From Agromyces aurantiacus (GTDB lineage Bacteria > Actinomycetota > Actinomycetes > Actinomycetales > Microbacteriaceae), in the NCBI RefSeq assembly GCF_016907355.1, contig NZ_JAFBBW010000001.1, positions 620,001 through 684,000 on the forward strand: a DNA stretch of 64,000 bases, given 5' to 3'. The translations under genes were made by a program, and so were the position numbers. The notes under the pieces were generated by a model, which did no database searches, was not told the DNA's origin, and saw only the letters and a list, made by a program, of their open reading frames with translations. Position 1 is the first letter of the stretch; the number at the start of each line of letters is the position of its first letter. Positions 62,831 through 64,000 of the stretch are shown here, in pieces.

Positions 62831-64000
62831 CCGTCGAGGTGTGGGCGCCCCGCCCCGCTCGCGTCGTGCTGCGCCGGCCGCGGCACGCGGATGCCGCGAT
62901 GGACCGCGGCGCCGACGGCTGGTGGCGCGCCGACATCGAGCTCGAGCCGGGCGACGAATACGGGTTCGTGCTCGACGACGACGAGCGCGCACTCCCCGAC
63001 CCGCGGTCGCGGCGCCAGCCGCGCGGCGTGCACGAGGCGAGCGCGGCGTTCGACGTCGGCGCGCATCAGTGGGCCGACGGCGCCTGGACCGGCCGCCAGC
63101 TCGCGGGCGGCGTGCTCTACGAACTGCACGTGGGCACCTTCACGCCCGGCGGCACGCTCGACTCGGCGATCGACCGGCTCGACCACCTGGTCGATCTCGG
63201 CATCGACCTCGTCGAGCTGCTGCCCGTCAACGCCTTCAACGGCACGCACAACTGGGGCTACGACGGCGTCCTCTGGTACGCCGTGCACGAGGCGTACGGC
63301 GGGCCCGCCGCGTACCAGCGCTTCGTCGACGCGTGCCACGCGCGCGGCCTCGCCGTGATCCAGGACGTCGTCCACAACCACCTCGGGCCGAGCGGCAACT
63401 ACCTTCCGCGGTTCGGGCCCTACCTCCGCGCGGCCGAGCGGAACACGTGGGGCGAGTCGGTGAACCTCGACGAGCCCGAGGTGCGACGGTACCTCGTCGA
63501 GAACGCGATGATGTGGCTGCGCGACTTCCACGTCGACGGACTGCGGCTCGACGCGGTGCACGCATTGCGCGACACGTCGGAGCGCCACATCCTGCGCGAG
63601 CTGGCCGAGCACGCCGACGCGCTCTCGGCGCACCTCGGCCGGCCCCTCTCGCTCATCGCCGAGTCCGACCTCAACGATCCGACCCTCGTCATGCCGCGCG
63701 AGGTCGGCGGGTACGGACTGACCGCCCAGTGGAGCGACGACCACCACCACGCGATGCACGTGGCGCTGACGGGCGAGACCACCGGGTACTACGCCGACTT
63801 CGCGCCGCTCGACGCGCTCGCGAAGACCACGTCGGGCGGGTTCTTCCATGACGGCACGTTCTCCTCGTTCCGGGGGCGCGAGCACGGCCGCCCGATCGAC
63901 CCGGCCGTGCCGACCTGGCGGCTCGTGACGTTCACGCAGGACCACGACCAGGTCGGCAACCGTGCCGCTGGCGACCGCATCTCGCAGACCCTCTCCGAGT
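62827..64000 (+). CDS. treZ: Maltooligosyltrehalose trehalohydrolase, 3' end cut off
   Basis: 391 codons visible, truncated by the window edge. GH13 with an N-terminal beta domain (about 1-85), then [46 protein letters not shown], nucleophile Asp in [12 protein letters not shown], Glu in [10 protein letters not shown] and [12 protein letters not shown]. It releases trehalose from maltooligosyltrehalose. The ATG overlaps the treY stop (ATGA). The order glgX-treY-treZ gives the complete glycogen-to-trehalose route. Confidence 0.95.
   Translation, partial: MTVEVWAPRPARVVLRRPRHADAAMDRGADGWWRADIELEPGDEYGFVLDDDERALPDPRSRRQPRGVHEASAAFDVGAHQWADGAWTGRQLAGGVLYELHVGTFTPGGTLDSAIDRLDHLVDLGIDLVELLPVNAFNGTHNWGYDGVLWYAVHEAYGGPAAYQRFVDACHARGLAVIQDVVHNHLGPSGNYLPRFGPYLRAAERNTWGESVNLDEPEVRRYLVENAMMWLRDFHVDGLRLDAVHALRDTSERHILRELAEHADALSAHLGRPLSLIAESDLNDPTLVMPREVGGYGLTAQWSDDHHHAMHVALTGETTGYYADFAPLDALAKTTSGGFFHDGTFSSFRGREHGRPIDPAVPTWRLVTFTQDHDQVGNRAAGDRISQTLSE

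Noticed and set aside
57429..62992. Two minus-strand open frames of about 950 codons opposite glgX, treY and treZ
   Set aside because: They carry no domain and are mirror frames of the strongly supported trehalose genes.

Overview
The window is about 72% GC, almost fully coding and rich in GTG starts and ATGA/GTGA overlaps. It looks like the chromosome of a high-GC Gram-positive actinobacterium, most probably of the Microbacteriaceae (Agromyces/Microbacterium type). Supporting signs are the bifunctional rhamnulose-P aldolase/dehydrogenase, a cellobiose-type ABC operon with a CebR-like box, LytR-CpsA-Psr proteins, GlgX-TreY-TreZ, the ATP-grasp/alpha-E/transglutaminase trio and many probable leaderless starts. 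The genus is an inference. I see no phage, insertion sequence, CRISPR array or rRNA.

Layout. 1-2.9 kb (minus): lactonase fragment, FMN-dependent 2-hydroxyacid dehydrogenase and FadR-type regulator behind two palindromic operators. 3-4.6 kb: DUF1707 membrane protein and NYN-domain protein. 4.7-6.5 kb (plus): urate catabolism (uraD, uraH, uricase). 6.5-9.2 kb: serine hydrolase, 2-hydroxyacid dehydrogenase, membrane protein. 9.2-16.8 kb: L-rhamnose regulon (rhaM, rhaI, esterase, rhaEW, rhaB on minus; LacI regulator divergent), with long hairpin repeats between its genes. 16.8-21.9 kb: membrane protein, secreted M28 peptidase, MFS exporter with MarR regulator. 22-25.6 kb (plus): circularly permuted ATP-grasp, alpha-E and transglutaminase operon. 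25.8-31.6 kb: hydrolase, phosphatase, lipoate-ligase-like protein, small membrane protein, flavodoxin, DNA methyltransferase, acyltransferase.

31.7-37.8 kb (minus): beta-glucoside operon (lipoprotein binding protein, two permeases, GH1 glucosidase) and its LacI regulator; no ATPase is encoded, so a shared one is implied. 37.9-42.3 kb (plus): cell-wall group (amidase-domain lipoprotein, VanY-type carboxypeptidase, MFS, TIG+amidase protein). 42.4-45.9 kb: HEAT-repeat/GT4 fusion coupled to a GT1 enzyme, facing phosphoglucomutase. 47.7-54.2 kb: DUF445 protein, pheA, two small membrane proteins, lipid kinase, serS, HAD phosphatase. 54.2-58.1 kb: two LytR-CpsA-Psr paralogues interleaved with two tRNA-Ser genes, then a small lipoprotein. 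58.2-64 kb: glgX-treY-treZ (cut by the window edge), which convert glycogen to trehalose.

The most unusual signals are at DNA level: (i) the decamer CGGATGCCGC/GCGGCATCCG occurs about 40 times, mostly inside genes and using otherwise rare codons; (ii) several families of long, near-perfect hairpins sit just after stop codons or inside gene ends, including one 83-nt cloverleaf inserted in frame; (iii) many genes start 6-8 nt after a -10-like hexamer, which points to leaderless mRNAs. No intergenic gap exceeds about 290 bp.
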